Shown: positions 17,965 to 26,000 of the stretch, piece by piece
How positions within the stretch are numbered: the first letter of the stretch is position 1
How the letters are laid out: every line of letters starts with the position of its first letter
Source: Thalassomonas viridans
GTDB taxonomy: Bacteria > Pseudomonadota > Gammaproteobacteria > Enterobacterales > Alteromonadaceae
Reading direction: 5' to 3'
Assembly (NCBI RefSeq): GCF_000948985.2
Contig: NZ_CP059733.1
Coordinates: 5,394,001 to 5,458,000, forward strand
Length of the DNA: 64,000 bases
The notes under the pieces: generated by a model
Database searches by the model: none
Seen by the model: only the letters and a program-made list of their open reading frames with translations
Told to the model about the DNA's origin: nothing
Translations under genes and position numbers: made by a program

Positions 17965-18234
17965 ATGTCTGATAATCAAGCCTTTGCCAAAGCCCAGCAG
18001 TCAGTTGCCCAGTCCACGGCTATTGCCATTCAGGACGCTTCCGACAACCTGCGTAACCTCAGCACCATTACCACCACCGCCATAGGTGTTGCCCTGGCGC
18101 AGCTGCTGGCTACCGGCGATCCCAAATACAGTAAAGTGATTGAAGAGGCGCAAAAGGTGATGGTGAAAGGTGCGGAAAGCTATGCCGATATCGGCCAGAA
18201 GTCTGCACAGATACTTAAGGATTATCCGAGTTAA
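17965..18234 (+). CDS. R-body cluster small protein, type C
   Basis: 89 residues, start MSDNQAF with a weak ribosome site. Core AQQSVAQSTAIAIQDASDNL, then RNLSTITTTAIGVALAQ and a C-terminal amphipathic helix. Paralogue of the 15946 product (about half the residues identical by eye). Both stand last in their modules, which suggests the whole module was duplicated. Function within R-body assembly unknown. Confidence 0.72.
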   Translation: MSDNQAFAKAQQSVAQSTAIAIQDASDNLRNLSTITTTAIGVALAQLLATGDPKYSKVIEEAQKVMVKGAESYADIGQKSAQILKDYPS

Positions 18235-18294
18235 TCGTTTCTCTGGCCGGAGGTGAAGTAAAAAAAGCTCGGCATGCACGAATCATAAATTCCA

Positions 18295-18651
18295 CTAACG
18301 TGTTAATACATACAAGCCTATAGGAGTTTTAATCTGTAGCTCCCTGGTGTCGTACTTGATAATTTCCCATATAACGCGATCATTTTCTGAAACAAGCGTC
18401 AGTATCTCTTTATCTCTCGAAAAAGAATAACGGCGGTTCCCATAACCTTTAATGATTTCAAGTATATAATCCTCATTGATTTGAACAAAGTTCCCCTGCT
18501 CTAACCTGTTGATACTTTCATCATCATAAATGATCTTTTCCAGAGCCCATTGATCGTAAATCCCTTGTTCTGCACTTTCAGGTTCCGACACGCATGCCGT
18601 TATATTCATAAACACGGCAAGCATAACCCCTAATCCTTTAATAAAACTCAT
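18295..18651 (-). CDS. Small predicted lipoprotein
   Basis: About 118 residues from the ATG at 18651, chosen because it gives MSFIKGLGVMLAVFMNITAC, a short lipoprotein signal with an ITAC lipobox; an ATG at 18663 is the alternative. The rest is polar with beta-strand character (EGNFVQINEDYILEIIKGYG-like) and no known domain. Likely anchored to the inner or outer membrane. It is convergent with the reb cluster and probably unrelated to it. Confidence 0.6.
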   Translation of the reverse strand: MSFIKGLGVMLAVFMNITACVSEPESAEQGIYDQWALEKIIYDDESINRLEQGNFVQINEDYILEIIKGYGNRRYSFSRDKEILTLVSENDRVIWEIIKYDTRELQIKTPIGLYVLTR

Positions 18652-18823
18652 AAAATCATCCATAAATTACGTTAACTTTCTTTAAATGGCTACTTGCCAG
18701 CTCTCCCGCAAAAACCACCTTGCAAGGCACTAGATTTAGATTTGCCAATGCTTAATGCTAATAAAGCCACTGCACCATTTTCAGGTGCAATAGCTTTGCT
18801 TCTTTATTGCTTCCTAACTGGTT

Positions 18824-19087
18824 TTAATCGGCCTGCAAAGGCGTGATCTTAACCTTCCCCTGTTCGGCGACAACATTGATCTTCTGCCCAACGGTAAAAC
18901 CGGCCTTCCTGAGCCATTTGCCGTTGAGGACAATACAAGGTTCAATGTTAACCGGTACAGAATTAATCCCGATACCGCGACTCTTAGCTCCCCATGTGCA
19001 GACAGTTTCCTGCACGGTAAGTCTGCGGTAAATAGGAAATTTTCCTTTTGCCAAGGCATGCTCTGACGTATGATGAGAATCAGCCAT
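18824..19087 (-). CDS. symE: SymE-family toxin-like protein (AbrB-type fold)
   Basis: 87 residues, start supported by CAGGAGTACGTA. The segment RRLTVQETV, then PCIVLNGKWLRKAGFTVGQK and INVVAEQGKVKITPL match the SymE toxin family (P.I.L.G.WL..AGF..G....V....G...I). In E. coli SymE is an SOS-induced protein that condenses nucleic acid and is repressed by the antisense RNA SymR. No type I restriction genes are seen nearby. A candidate antisense RNA starts across its 5' end on the plus strand. Confidence 0.8.
   Translation of the reverse strand: MADSHHTSEHALAKGKFPIYRRLTVQETVCTWGAKSRGIGINSVPVNIEPCIVLNGKWLRKAGFTVGQKINVVAEQGKVKITPLQAD
19046..19074 (+). promoter_or_regulatory. Candidate promoter for antisense RNA to symE
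   Basis: A good -10 (TATGAT, 19069-19074) lies 17 bases after TTTTGC, or 15 after TTGCCA, on the strand opposite the 5' end of symE. Transcription from it would start near 19081, inside the symE start region. Confidence 0.35.
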
Positions 19088-19317
19088 TACGTACTCCTGT
19101 TAAGTTCGTGTTGGTTAGCAATCTCTGGGTGTTGACCCACTCAGGGATTGCGACTTAAGTTACGGCTTTAGTCGGTTTTAACAGCAGCCCTGATAGCCAT
19201 TGTTAAAACGCCTATTGAATGAAAAACTTTGAAGTGTGCCCTCCTTTGTTAAGGTGGATGGCACTATTAATAAAAGACCATTAGGCTGGGAAAAACAACA
19301 GGAAATGGTCTTTTTTT
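19081..19317 (+). ncRNA. Candidate SymR-like antisense RNA
   Basis: A transcript from the candidate promoter would cross the symE start codon and 5' leader and end at a strong terminator at 19272-19317. It includes an imperfect inverted repeat at 19118-19151 (GCAATC...GATTGC). In E. coli, SymR is encoded in the same relation to symE. The RNA is inferred from signals only. Confidence 0.4.
19272..19317 (+). terminator. Strong rho-independent terminator
   Basis: AAAAGACCATT (19272-19282) pairs with AATGGTCTTTT (19304-19314) and seven Ts end at 19317. No plus-strand gene lies immediately upstream, which is what points to an RNA gene. Confidence 0.7.
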
Positions 19318-19466
19318 ATGCCTAAATTCGATAAAATTTTTGGCTGGTGTAGGGGCATATCTGAGCTTCGATAACAAGTTTCCTTCTAAATGAAATAACT
19401 CACCATATAATCCATATAATTCATATACATACGAAATAATTCAGCTGCTATGCTGTTGGAGAAAAT

Positions 19467-19543
19467 GATAAAAAGATCCAGGCAGCTTTAAGCCGAAGAT
19501 CCTCAGGTTAAAGCCGTATTACATGACTATTATTCCTGGATCT
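19467..19543 (-). terminator. Terminator of the OsmC gene
   Basis: AGATCCAGG (minus strand from 19543) pairs with CCTGGATCT (ending 19474), followed by T5. The stem starts inside the last codons of the OsmC gene and encloses a GCTTTAA/TTAAAGC inner stem. Confidence 0.45.
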
Positions 19544-19997
19544 CAGTCACCACTTGCGTTTTTACTGAATTAGCAATAAAACACAGCTCGTGTGACTGGT
19601 GGTGCATGTTTTCCAGCTGGACCAGTGTCGGCTGGTTATCACCAGAAAATGTAACCTTCGGACGCAATGTGACTTTAGTCATACTCATCTTGCCCTCTTC
19701 ATTTTTGCCCATAACTCCCAGGGCATTGTCCGTATAGCTATCAACAATAAATTTATGTTTTGCAGCTAGCTGCAAAAAGAACAACATATGACAGCTGGAA
19801 AGCGAAGCGACAAAAGCTTCTTCCGGATCAACATTTGCCTCAACCGAATAAGGCAAAGGCACTATATGTGGCGAAGGAGACGCCGCTACCCTGGCGCCGC
19901 CATCAAAGTCCCATTGATGTGCGCGACTGTATTTTTGATCGGTAAAAGCTTCATCGCTTGCGCGTTGCCAGGTTATTTTCGCGGTATATTCTGCCAT
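19530..19997 (-). CDS. OsmC/Ohr-family protein
   Basis: 155 residues. It carries the two active cysteines of the family: one in SLSSCHMLFFLQLAA and one in HELCFIANSVK. N-terminal AEYTAKITWQR is the usual first strand. Family members reduce organic hydroperoxides or other electrophiles in the cytoplasm. An attC-like site lies directly upstream, shared with the previous gene's stop codon, and no attC is seen downstream, so this looks like the last cassette of the array or the host gene bordering it. Confidence 0.85.
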   Translation of the reverse strand: MAEYTAKITWQRASDEAFTDQKYSRAHQWDFDGGARVAASPSPHIVPLPYSVEANVDPEEAFVASLSSCHMLFFLQLAAKHKFIVDSYTDNALGVMGKNEEGKMSMTKVTLRPKVTFSGDNQPTLVQLENMHHQSHELCFIANSVKTQVVTEIQE

Positions 19998-20022
19998 TCG
20001 TTTTCCTTTTTTATATAGGAGC

Positions 20023-20080
20023 TTATAACGCTCAAAACTGCGGCACGTCTTTCAGTGTTCGCTGGTCTTGCTAGTTATAA
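20023..20080 (-). other. attC-like site
   Basis: 58 bases bounded by TTATAAC and GTTATAA. The stop codon of the upstream gene lies within it. Spacing and core ends fit integron attC sites. Confidence 0.6.
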
Positions 20081-20874
20081 GTTTTATTTAGCAACTCATT
20101 GACTTTAGAGACATATTCTACCGGTTTGTCTAATAGTCCAGCAACATGTCTACCATTAATAACCCAAAGCTCTTTTTGCCCGATTGCTTTACTATAGAGC
20201 TTTTGTGTCATATCAAACGGCACAACTTTATCTTCTTTACTATGGATAAATAACTTACTTGTTCTGATATCTCGAATCAGCTCTAGCGATTCATATTCAT
20301 TTGAGACAATTAAATTTACCAGGGATGAAATAGGCCAAGGGCTAAAAGAAGCGGCCTCTTCACTAAAGGACGTATATGTTCCCTCTGTAATTAACCCATC
20401 AACCAGATGCTGGTTTTTATGTGTCACATAAATAGCGAGTTGTCCCCCATACGACTGTCCCAACACCAACAGAGGCTTAGCTTCAACGTCAGTCCTACCT
20501 GCCAGATAGAGCAACGCTGTATTTGCATCATTAGCAACGGAATCATGACGAGCATCACCTTCTGAAGCTCCAAAGCCACGATATTCCATCATAAAAACCT
20601 GGTAACCATCCTCAACCAGTGGTTTGACGACTTTAAACCAGTTTAATACCTTTGAGCCGCTACCTTGAAAAACAAAGATAGTCGCTTTTATGGGGGAGTC
20701 TGTTTTAAAGAAATAGTGCTGTATTCTCTTTCCATCACTCGAAACTAACTCGACTCTCTCTATATTCACATCAACGACATCATCAGGCCGTTCATCTATA
20801 GGAAAGAAAACGCTATTAAATGAACAAGCTGGCAAAAGAAAAATCAGAAAATAAATAAAAAATCTAGCAGTCAA
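20071..20874 (-). CDS. Alpha/beta hydrolase, predicted lipoprotein
   Basis: 267 residues with a lipoprotein signal (MTARFFIYFLIFLLPAC, lipobox LPAC). Alpha/beta hydrolase features: GSGSKVLNW oxyanion region, MEYRGFGASEG, nucleophile elbow GQSYGG (serine in GxSxG), Asp in IHSKEDKVVP and His in NGRHVAGLL. The core resembles BEM46/YfhR-type hydrolases. Probably faces the periplasm. Cassette-borne: flanked by attC-like sites at 20023 and 20893 and oriented like its neighbours. Substrate unknown. Confidence 0.75.
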   Translation of the reverse strand: MTARFFIYFLIFLLPACSFNSVFFPIDERPDDVVDVNIERVELVSSDGKRIQHYFFKTDSPIKATIFVFQGSGSKVLNWFKVVKPLVEDGYQVFMMEYRGFGASEGDARHDSVANDANTALLYLAGRTDVEAKPLLVLGQSYGGQLAIYVTHKNQHLVDGLITEGTYTSFSEEAASFSPWPISSLVNLIVSNEYESLELIRDIRTSKLFIHSKEDKVVPFDMTQKLYSKAIGQKELWVINGRHVAGLLDKPVEYVSKVNELLNKTYN

Positions 20875-20892
20875 GTTTATGAACTCCTGAAC

Positions 20893-20949
20893 TCATAACA
20901 CTACAATTCGCAAAAATCGTAGCGATTTCAATGACTTTCTTTGTTAGTT
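20893..20949 (-). other. attC-like site
   Basis: 57 bases between TCATAAC and GTTAGTT, ending one base before the stop codon of the LysE-type gene. The internal ATCG-containing stem is imperfect. Confidence 0.6.
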
Positions 20950-21570
20950 TTAAATTTTGCGTTCAGTAAGCAAGCTAATGCCGATAGTACCAATGAAAAA
21001 CGCACAACAACGGTTAAATAATTTCTTCATATTTGGTTTCGAAAACCAATTGCGCAGATATACACCAAAAATTGCGTATATAGAAATAGCAAATAGCTCC
21101 AAACTCAAAAATACTGCCCCTAAAATGAAGAACTGATAACCAGCGTTCTTAGTAGAATCAATAAATTGCGGAAGAAATGCGGTGAAAATTAAAATAGCCT
21201 TTGGATTGCCTGCTGCTAACAAAAACTCCTGCCTGGCAAGCTGATATACACTATTGTTGTCTTGTTTTATGTCTACAACTTCTGAAACGTTTGAAGTCCA
21301 TAATTTATAAGCAACCCAAAACAAATAAAAAGCGCCTACAACTTTTATTGTTAGGAAAATAGTTTCAGAAGCATATAGAACAGTAGCCAAGCCCGTGGCA
21401 GCTAAAAAGATCATTACAGCAAACGCTGCAATTCTCCCTAGCCCGGCTCCGACAGCATATTTAAAACCATAACGTTGCGCATTAGCCATAGAAAGTAAAT
21501 TGTTAGGGCCTGGTATCATGTTTAAAGCAAAGCATGCAGGTATAAATAAAACTAAGGTGAAGAAGTCCAC
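20950..21570 (-). CDS. LysE/RhtB-family amino-acid exporter
   Basis: 206 residues, about six membrane segments. The N-terminal PGPNNLLSMANAQRYGF matches the family signature (PGP..l....g...G...G), and FLLAAGNPKAILIFTAFLPQF is the conserved middle motif. Members export amino acids such as lysine, threonine or homoserine lactone across the inner membrane. Cassette gene, typical of mobile array cargo. Confidence 0.85.
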   Translation of the reverse strand: MDFFTLVLFIPACFALNMIPGPNNLLSMANAQRYGFKYAVGAGLGRIAAFAVMIFLAATGLATVLYASETIFLTIKVVGAFYLFWVAYKLWTSNVSEVVDIKQDNNSVYQLARQEFLLAAGNPKAILIFTAFLPQFIDSTKNAGYQFFILGAVFLSLELFAISIYAIFGVYLRNWFSKPNMKKLFNRCCAFFIGTIGISLLTERKI

Positions 21571-21589
21571 GTGCTGAATGCTCCTTTAA

Positions 21590-21705
21590 AACTAACAACT
21601 TAATAGACGGCAAAATGTAAACTAAACAGATTCCCCTATTAAATCAACTCCTATCAGTTAGAAGCGCCCGGAATCAAAGATGTTAACCGGTGCAACTTGT
21701 TATAC
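21590..21705 (-). other. Long attC-like/leader hybrid site
   Basis: 116 bases from AACTAAC to GTTATAC. In gene direction it begins like an attC (GTATAACAAG), but its second half repeats the core of the array leaders (TTGATTTAATAGGGGAATCT, then TCTATTAAGTTGTTAG). It probably arose by recombination between an attC and a leader. Confidence 0.5.
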
Positions 21706-21757
21706 AACGCTTAACTCTCGGCGTTTTTCAAGACAGTTGTCACCACTTGATTAATTC

Positions 21758-22825
21758 TTATGCTGCTTCCTTGACTTCCCGTTCGGGATTCAAGGTTACT
21801 GCTCCAACCTGATCTAGATTTTGTATCTCTCCTGACCAACGTTGAGGTCTTTTGGTTCTCGCTGCTTCCAGTACTTTTCGTCGATCCGCTAGGATCGTCC
21901 CATCCAATCCCTGATGACGTTGTGAAGGCGTTACAAACTTAATCCGGCTATGCTTATGTTCTTCGTTATACCAGCCAACAAACGTCTGTACCCAGCTGCG
22001 TGCCTCGTCGAGATTTTTAAAACCATGTGAAGGCCAGTCAGGGCGGTATTTCAGGGTACGGAAGGTTGACTCTGAAAACGGGTTGTCGTTACTTACCCTT
22101 GGCCGGTTATACGAAGGGGTAACACCCAGCTCTTCCATTTTGGCTTTCATCGTCACTGATTTCATCGGCGCTCCGTTATCAGAATGTAGTACCAGCAGAC
22201 TTTTTACGGTATGCTCTCGCCAACAGGTGCGCTGAAGCAATTCGGCAGCCTTCTGTCCACACTCTTGCTCATGCACTTCATAGCCGACGATTTTCCGGCT
22301 GTAAATATCTACAATCATGTATAAGTAAAAATATTGTCCTCTGACTGTTGAAGCACAATAGGTTATATCCCAAGACCACACCTCATTCGGATTTTCTGCG
22401 GTATAAGTCGTTGGTTTATTTACCTTGCCTGGTGCCCGGCTTCTTCCTCTATGGTGCAACTGGTTAGCCTGTTTTAATACCCGGTAATAAGTGGATACCG
22501 AGGCAATATAACGCCCTTCATCCAACAATGCCGGTACTATCTGAGACGGCGGTAGGCTGGCATATTTAGGGCTATTGCAGACTTCAATAATTTGCTCCCG
22601 CTCTTGCTCGGTTAATTTATTTGGTGGTGCCGGCCTTATCGCTGTCGGGCGCTTATCTTCCTGTAATCGACCCGCCGGGGTCCAGCGGCGATAAGTACGT
22701 AAACTTATGCCCACCTCAAGGCACGCCATCTCCCGGCGGGCACCTTGCTGGTAAGCTTCATCAATGAACCCCACCAGCTTTTTGCGCTCTGATAAAGGGG
22801 TTAATGCTCCTCGTCTTCTTCCCAA
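21758..22825 (-). CDS. IS3-family transposase OrfB (DDE integrase domain)
   Basis: 355 residues from a TTG at 22825, in the -1 frame relative to OrfA. Integrase-type catalytic core: WSWDITY (first Asp), LHSDNGAPM (second Asp) and the later Glu in the FSESTFRTLKYRPDWP segment. An HTH-like N-terminus precedes it. It is normally made as an OrfAB fusion by ribosomal frameshift; an A6G slippery run (22837-22843) is present upstream. It appears intact. Confidence 0.9.
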   Translation of the reverse strand: MGRRRGALTPLSERKKLVGFIDEAYQQGARREMACLEVGISLRTYRRWTPAGRLQEDKRPTAIRPAPPNKLTEQEREQIIEVCNSPKYASLPPSQIVPALLDEGRYIASVSTYYRVLKQANQLHHRGRSRAPGKVNKPTTYTAENPNEVWSWDITYCASTVRGQYFYLYMIVDIYSRKIVGYEVHEQECGQKAAELLQRTCWREHTVKSLLVLHSDNGAPMKSVTMKAKMEELGVTPSYNRPRVSNDNPFSESTFRTLKYRPDWPSHGFKNLDEARSWVQTFVGWYNEEHKHSRIKFVTPSQRHQGLDGTILADRRKVLEAARTKRPQRWSGEIQNLDQVGAVTLNPEREVKEAA

Positions 22826-23298
22826 AGCGCATTGAGCTTTTTTCGCAAAACAAGCAGCGCGGCAGTCTCGGCAAGCGCCTTTTCTTTTTGTCTGAGTTCA
22901 CGCTTGAGTTGTTTAATGGCTTTTTTATCCGCCTGAGCCTGCTTGCGCGCTTCTTGCTGCTGGGTTTTGCTGTTTTTAAACCCCTGCATACACTCAGCTT
23001 TCCAGGTGTGAACCTGTTCGACATATAAGCCTTTTTCCCGACAGTATTGACTTAACTCAGCTTCAGAGAATGAAGCCGTTTCAACGACTACTGAAAACTT
23101 CTCGGCATCTGACCACTGAGCAGGTGGTGTAGGCTTATCTGGCACTGTAAAACCTTTTTCTCTGACTTCTTTCATCCAAGCATATATGGTTTGATAATGG
23201 ATGTCTTGCTCCAGGGCGACCTCTCTCACTGACCGACTTAGTGGCGGGAGGACCTTACGGAGAATAGCTTCTTTTCTTTCTGCTGAATATTTGGGCAT
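22801..23298 (-). CDS. IS3-family transposase OrfA
   Basis: 165 residues. N-terminal helix-turn-helix (REVALEQDIHYQTIYAWMKE), then a long coiled coil (KQAQADKKAIKQLKRELRQK) and a Leu-rich end. Near its end CGA-AAA-AAG supplies the canonical A AAA AAG slip site for -1 frameshifting into OrfB. Confidence 0.88.
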   Translation of the reverse strand: MPKYSAERKEAILRKVLPPLSRSVREVALEQDIHYQTIYAWMKEVREKGFTVPDKPTPPAQWSDAEKFSVVVETASFSEAELSQYCREKGLYVEQVHTWKAECMQGFKNSKTQQQEARKQAQADKKAIKQLKRELRQKEKALAETAALLVLRKKLNALWEEDEEH

Positions 23299-23341
23299 TT
23301 CAAACCTTATTTCCGCCCCCTAATAATGCTAACAACTTAAA

Positions 23342-23851
23342 TCAAAGGGGTGACAACAATCCTGCCACAGGGGGCTCTTTAGCCCAGTCTTTCCAGGTAA
23401 TATTTCTACCGGGAAATGCAACTTTAGAGAAAGGCCAATGCTCTTGCAGCCAATTCAAGACCGTTTGATAAAGTTCCTTATCTAAAGTGACGCTATCATC
23501 TCTAACCCACAGATAAACTTCACACTCATAATTCGGTGATTGACTTGGATCTATGTAAACAGAACCAAGGCATGTGCTCTTTGAGTCACTAAAGACCGAA
23601 TAAGCAAATGCTTCACGTGATTCAAACTCTTGTTTATGAACCTTCAAGCTTGCTATATTTTCTTCAATAGTCATATCACTTTCAGGCCAGTCTGATTCAG
23701 GACCAAAAATCCCCTTTAGACGTTTTTGGCTAGCCATTACAGCCTCATAATCTAATTGAGCAACAGCATCATCAAGAACTCTAAAGTGAAAGTAATTAGT
23801 TTCCAAAAACCTTGGGGCTTCAAAGGAATCAGGAATAAAAAGTTTTTGCAT
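23342..23851 (-). CDS. GNAT-family N-acetyltransferase-like protein, 3' end rewritten by IS
   Basis: 169 residues from the ATG at 23851, four bases after an attC-like site; an open frame continues upstream through the attC, but that part is not protein-like. The fold resembles GNAT enzymes (FAYSVFSDSKSTCLGSVYID is the strand carrying the acetyl-CoA site, then YECEVYLWVRDD). The last residues (LSPL) come from the IS3-family terminal repeat. Joining the flanks minus one target copy restores a stop two codons after the break (GLS), so the original protein was almost the same length and probably still works. Substrate unknown. Confidence 0.7.
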   Translation of the reverse strand: MQKLFIPDSFEAPRFLETNYFHFRVLDDAVAQLDYEAVMASQKRLKGIFGPESDWPESDMTIEENIASLKVHKQEFESREAFAYSVFSDSKSTCLGSVYIDPSQSPNYECEVYLWVRDDSVTLDKELYQTVLNWLQEHWPFSKVAFPGRNITWKDWAKEPPVAGLLSPL

Positions 23852-23853
23852 GT

Positions 23854-23945
23854 ACTTAACTACCTGTAGCCTGCATTTGGGGCCGGAGCACGCAGTGCGG
23901 AAGTCCCAGCCCACGAAGTGGACGAACAATATACACTTGTTATAT
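23854..23945 (-). other. attC site
   Basis: 92 bases bounded by ACTTAAC (a perfect RYYYAAC core) and GTTATAT. The stop codon of the 23940 gene overlaps its end. The middle contains an imperfect GC-rich stem-loop. Confidence 0.7.
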
Positions 23946-24443
23946 TTCTTTTCTACATTCTTGTTTGTATGTATGAATTTTTTCCAAAGCAAACTTATGG
24001 AGAACTTTATTATTTGTAAAAAATTCAATAGGCAATTTATCAATTCTCTCCATGGCATACTCTACGCCGTCACGTTCAGCCACATAAGTGGCCATATTTT
24101 GGTAAATAGACTGAACGATATAATTAAACCTTGGTGGATTACAATCAGGCAAGTTTTTAACACTTGTATCGCTTGCATACACGACAATATCTGTCCAGAG
24201 TTTATCGTTATTTTGTCCCCAAACCCCGTAATTATGTAGCCACCTAACCATCACATCATCTTTGTAATATTCGTGTCTTGAAAAATAATAACCATCTTTA
24301 GTTCTAACGGTATAGATCTTTCTGTGTTCACTTACTGTGATATTTTCTCCAGTCCATATCCCCGTCATATCAAGATCGCTACTGAACGAGTAACAAGAAA
24401 ATAAAAGAGCAACAGTTGAAACGATTATTTTGGTGATTTTCAT
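23940..24443 (-). CDS. Exported hypothetical protein (cassette gene)
   Basis: 167 residues from the ATG at 24443, giving signal peptide MKITKIIVSTVALLFSCYSFS. An open frame extends upstream into the leader, but ATGGAG before this ATG and the signal peptide decide the start. The mature part (DMTGIWTGENITVSEHRKIY) looks like a lipocalin-type or META-like beta barrel start. Not recognised. First cassette after the second leader. Confidence 0.65.
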   Translation of the reverse strand: MKITKIIVSTVALLFSCYSFSSDLDMTGIWTGENITVSEHRKIYTVRTKDGYYFSRHEYYKDDVMVRWLHNYGVWGQNNDKLWTDIVVYASDTSVKNLPDCNPPRFNYIVQSIYQNMATYVAERDGVEYAMERIDKLPIEFFTNNKVLHKFALEKIHTYKQECRKEI

Positions 24444-24459
24444 CCAAACTCCATTTGAA

Positions 24460-24705
24460 ATATAACAGCTTAATAAACGACAAAATGTCGCAGTTAAACA
24501 CGACGTTTTGTCGCCTTTACCAAGTTTCATGAAACGTAAATTAAACATACTTCCCTATTAAATCAACTTATTTGCTCATGTAGTGAATATTAAAAAAGAA
24601 GAAATACAACATTTTATCGCCGAATAAAGTATTGAAAAATAATGAAGTAAATATCAAACCAAAACTCACAAACATTTATCACATAAGCAAACCGTAAAGT
24701 CCCCG
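24460..24705 (-). repeat. Array leader copy 2 (attI-like or promoter region)
   Basis: About 245 bases that align along their length with 34386-34630. Shared blocks include CATAAGCAAACCGTAAA, CCCTATTAAATCAACTTATTTGC (shown as two parts of a longer match) and a terminal ATAACAGCTTAATAAA next to the first cassette. Contains a CGACAAAATGTCG/CGACGTTTTGTCG hairpin. Its position at the head of a cassette run suggests attI plus promoter. Confidence 0.6.
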
Positions 24706-24796
24706 TTTTTTCAGTGCCTGCCGGTTTTTGAGTGTTCTGTTCTGATTGATTCTCTTCTATGGTCAAAGTTTTTCCCTGTACACTTATCATTTCCAC

Positions 24797-24823
24797 AAAA
24801 AAAGCACGGCGTACACACCGTGC
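24797..24823 (-). terminator. Terminator of the DUF2306-type gene
   Basis: On the minus strand GCACGG pairs with CCGTGC (24823-24804), followed by seven Ts. It is well placed ~200 bases after the stop at 25021. The rest of 24706-25020 has no convincing gene. Confidence 0.75.
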
Positions 24824-25020
24824 TAGTGAATGATAATAAGACGTTGCCGGTAAACATATTCTTTGCTCTTGCCATACCCACAATCGCGTGTAAGCGAGAT
24901 ATATAATCAGCAGTCCATACCATCAATACAAGAAGTTCATATCTGTATTTTCCTTTCCCACGTGACCTCATCCTGAGTGGTATTCGCATCAATTTATGGT
25001 CAATTAACTCTAAGCTAAAA

Positions 25021-25917
25021 CTATAAAGCAATCTCCCCACCCGACATCACGGTCAGTAAAAACGGCGTAAAACCAACCACTCCTATCAACATCAGCACCG
25101 TCAGTAAAAACAAGCTACCGCTCGTTATAAATTTAAGCCTGTTACTCCTTTTTTCCTGGGCATAAAAATACAACTGCAGCGTAGCAAGAGGCAGAACAAA
25201 ACAGCCAAAGGTCCAAATCGGAAAAAATGCGTCCTTGAAATTGGGCTCAAGCCCAAGCATGGTTCCCGTCACAAAGTAGCAGAATACGCCGACCCTTAAA
25301 ATCCATTGAGCATTTGATACCAGAAATAACCGCAAGGCCCATTTTCTGTGGTTGGCGATATCCCTGTTTATGGCACAGCGCAAGGCAAGGTAAGCAAAAC
25401 CCAGTATCAGAAAGCCGTTGATACTGGTGCCAATTCCCGAAAGGGTAACCGGTTCGGCATCTCTGACCCACACTAAATAAAAGCCGGAGATTGCCAGGCA
25501 AAATACGGTTATCAGGTAAACATAACCATTTATTTTATGGAATTTAGGAAAATAGCTACGCACTTTGGGGATTAACTGCAGTGCGCCGCCAAATGCCACA
25601 ATACCGGCGCCAATGGCATGTGCTCCAAAGGCGAGATTACCGGCAAAGTCACCTACATGATAAGGCTTAGACCCCATAGCTTCCCAGCGATTCCAGATTT
25701 CCATATTATCGTTAATCACGGAAAAGCCATAAAAGGCCATGATGTAATAAAAGAAAAACCACTGGCCGGCCATAACCGCTACGAACCAGAACGTCGCCGA
25801 ATATTTTAACGCTCGGTTAGCAAGCTCAGCGGATGATATTTTTGGTGGCTGTGTGTTTTTTGTCTCGTGTTTTATTGCTTCCAGGTCAGCAACGGCGGCT
25901 GATGTTTTCTCCATCAT
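25021..25917 (-). CDS. DUF2306-type multi-pass membrane protein
   Basis: 298 residues from the ATG at 25917 (GAGGATTTT upstream). About seven to eight membrane segments with conserved His residues in LAFGAHAIGAGIVAFGGALQ, FHKINGYVY and NRDIANHRKWALRLF, the pattern of DUF2306 proteins, which resemble b-type cytochrome or ferric-reductase-like membrane proteins. Function unknown. It follows an AraC-type regulator gene after 83 bases and is probably controlled by it. No attC separates the two genes, so this pair looks like resident DNA between array segments. Confidence 0.7.
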   Translation of the reverse strand: MMEKTSAAVADLEAIKHETKNTQPPKISSAELANRALKYSATFWFVAVMAGQWFFFYYIMAFYGFSVINDNMEIWNRWEAMGSKPYHVGDFAGNLAFGAHAIGAGIVAFGGALQLIPKVRSYFPKFHKINGYVYLITVFCLAISGFYLVWVRDAEPVTLSGIGTSINGFLILGFAYLALRCAINRDIANHRKWALRLFLVSNAQWILRVGVFCYFVTGTMLGLEPNFKDAFFPIWTFGCFVLPLATLQLYFYAQEKRSNRLKFITSGSLFLLTVLMLIGVVGFTPFLLTVMSGGEIAL

Positions 25918-26000
25918 AAAATCCTCATAACTACGGAAATACCGCTTAAGTTTGAGGAATCGCCCTGTCAATGTCGTCCGAATGGGCCCATTCGTACACT

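Larger units (their letters stand above)
21738..23355 (-). mobile_element. IS3-family insertion sequence
   Basis: Terminal inverted repeats TGTCACCACTTGATTAA (left) and TGTCACCCCTTTGATTTAA (right, reversed) bound two overlapping transposase frames. Flanks are ACAGT on the left and ACAAT on the right, a 4/5 match consistent with an aged target duplication. It inserted at the very end of a GNAT gene. Confidence 0.85.

Noticed and set aside
23852..24058. N-terminal extension of the GNAT-like protein
   Set aside because: It would translate through an attC site and is Cys/Lys-rich without GNAT character.
24711..25040. Remnant integron integrase next to leader copy 2
   Set aside because: The minus-strand frame there has no tyrosine-recombinase motif and overlaps the terminator hairpin.
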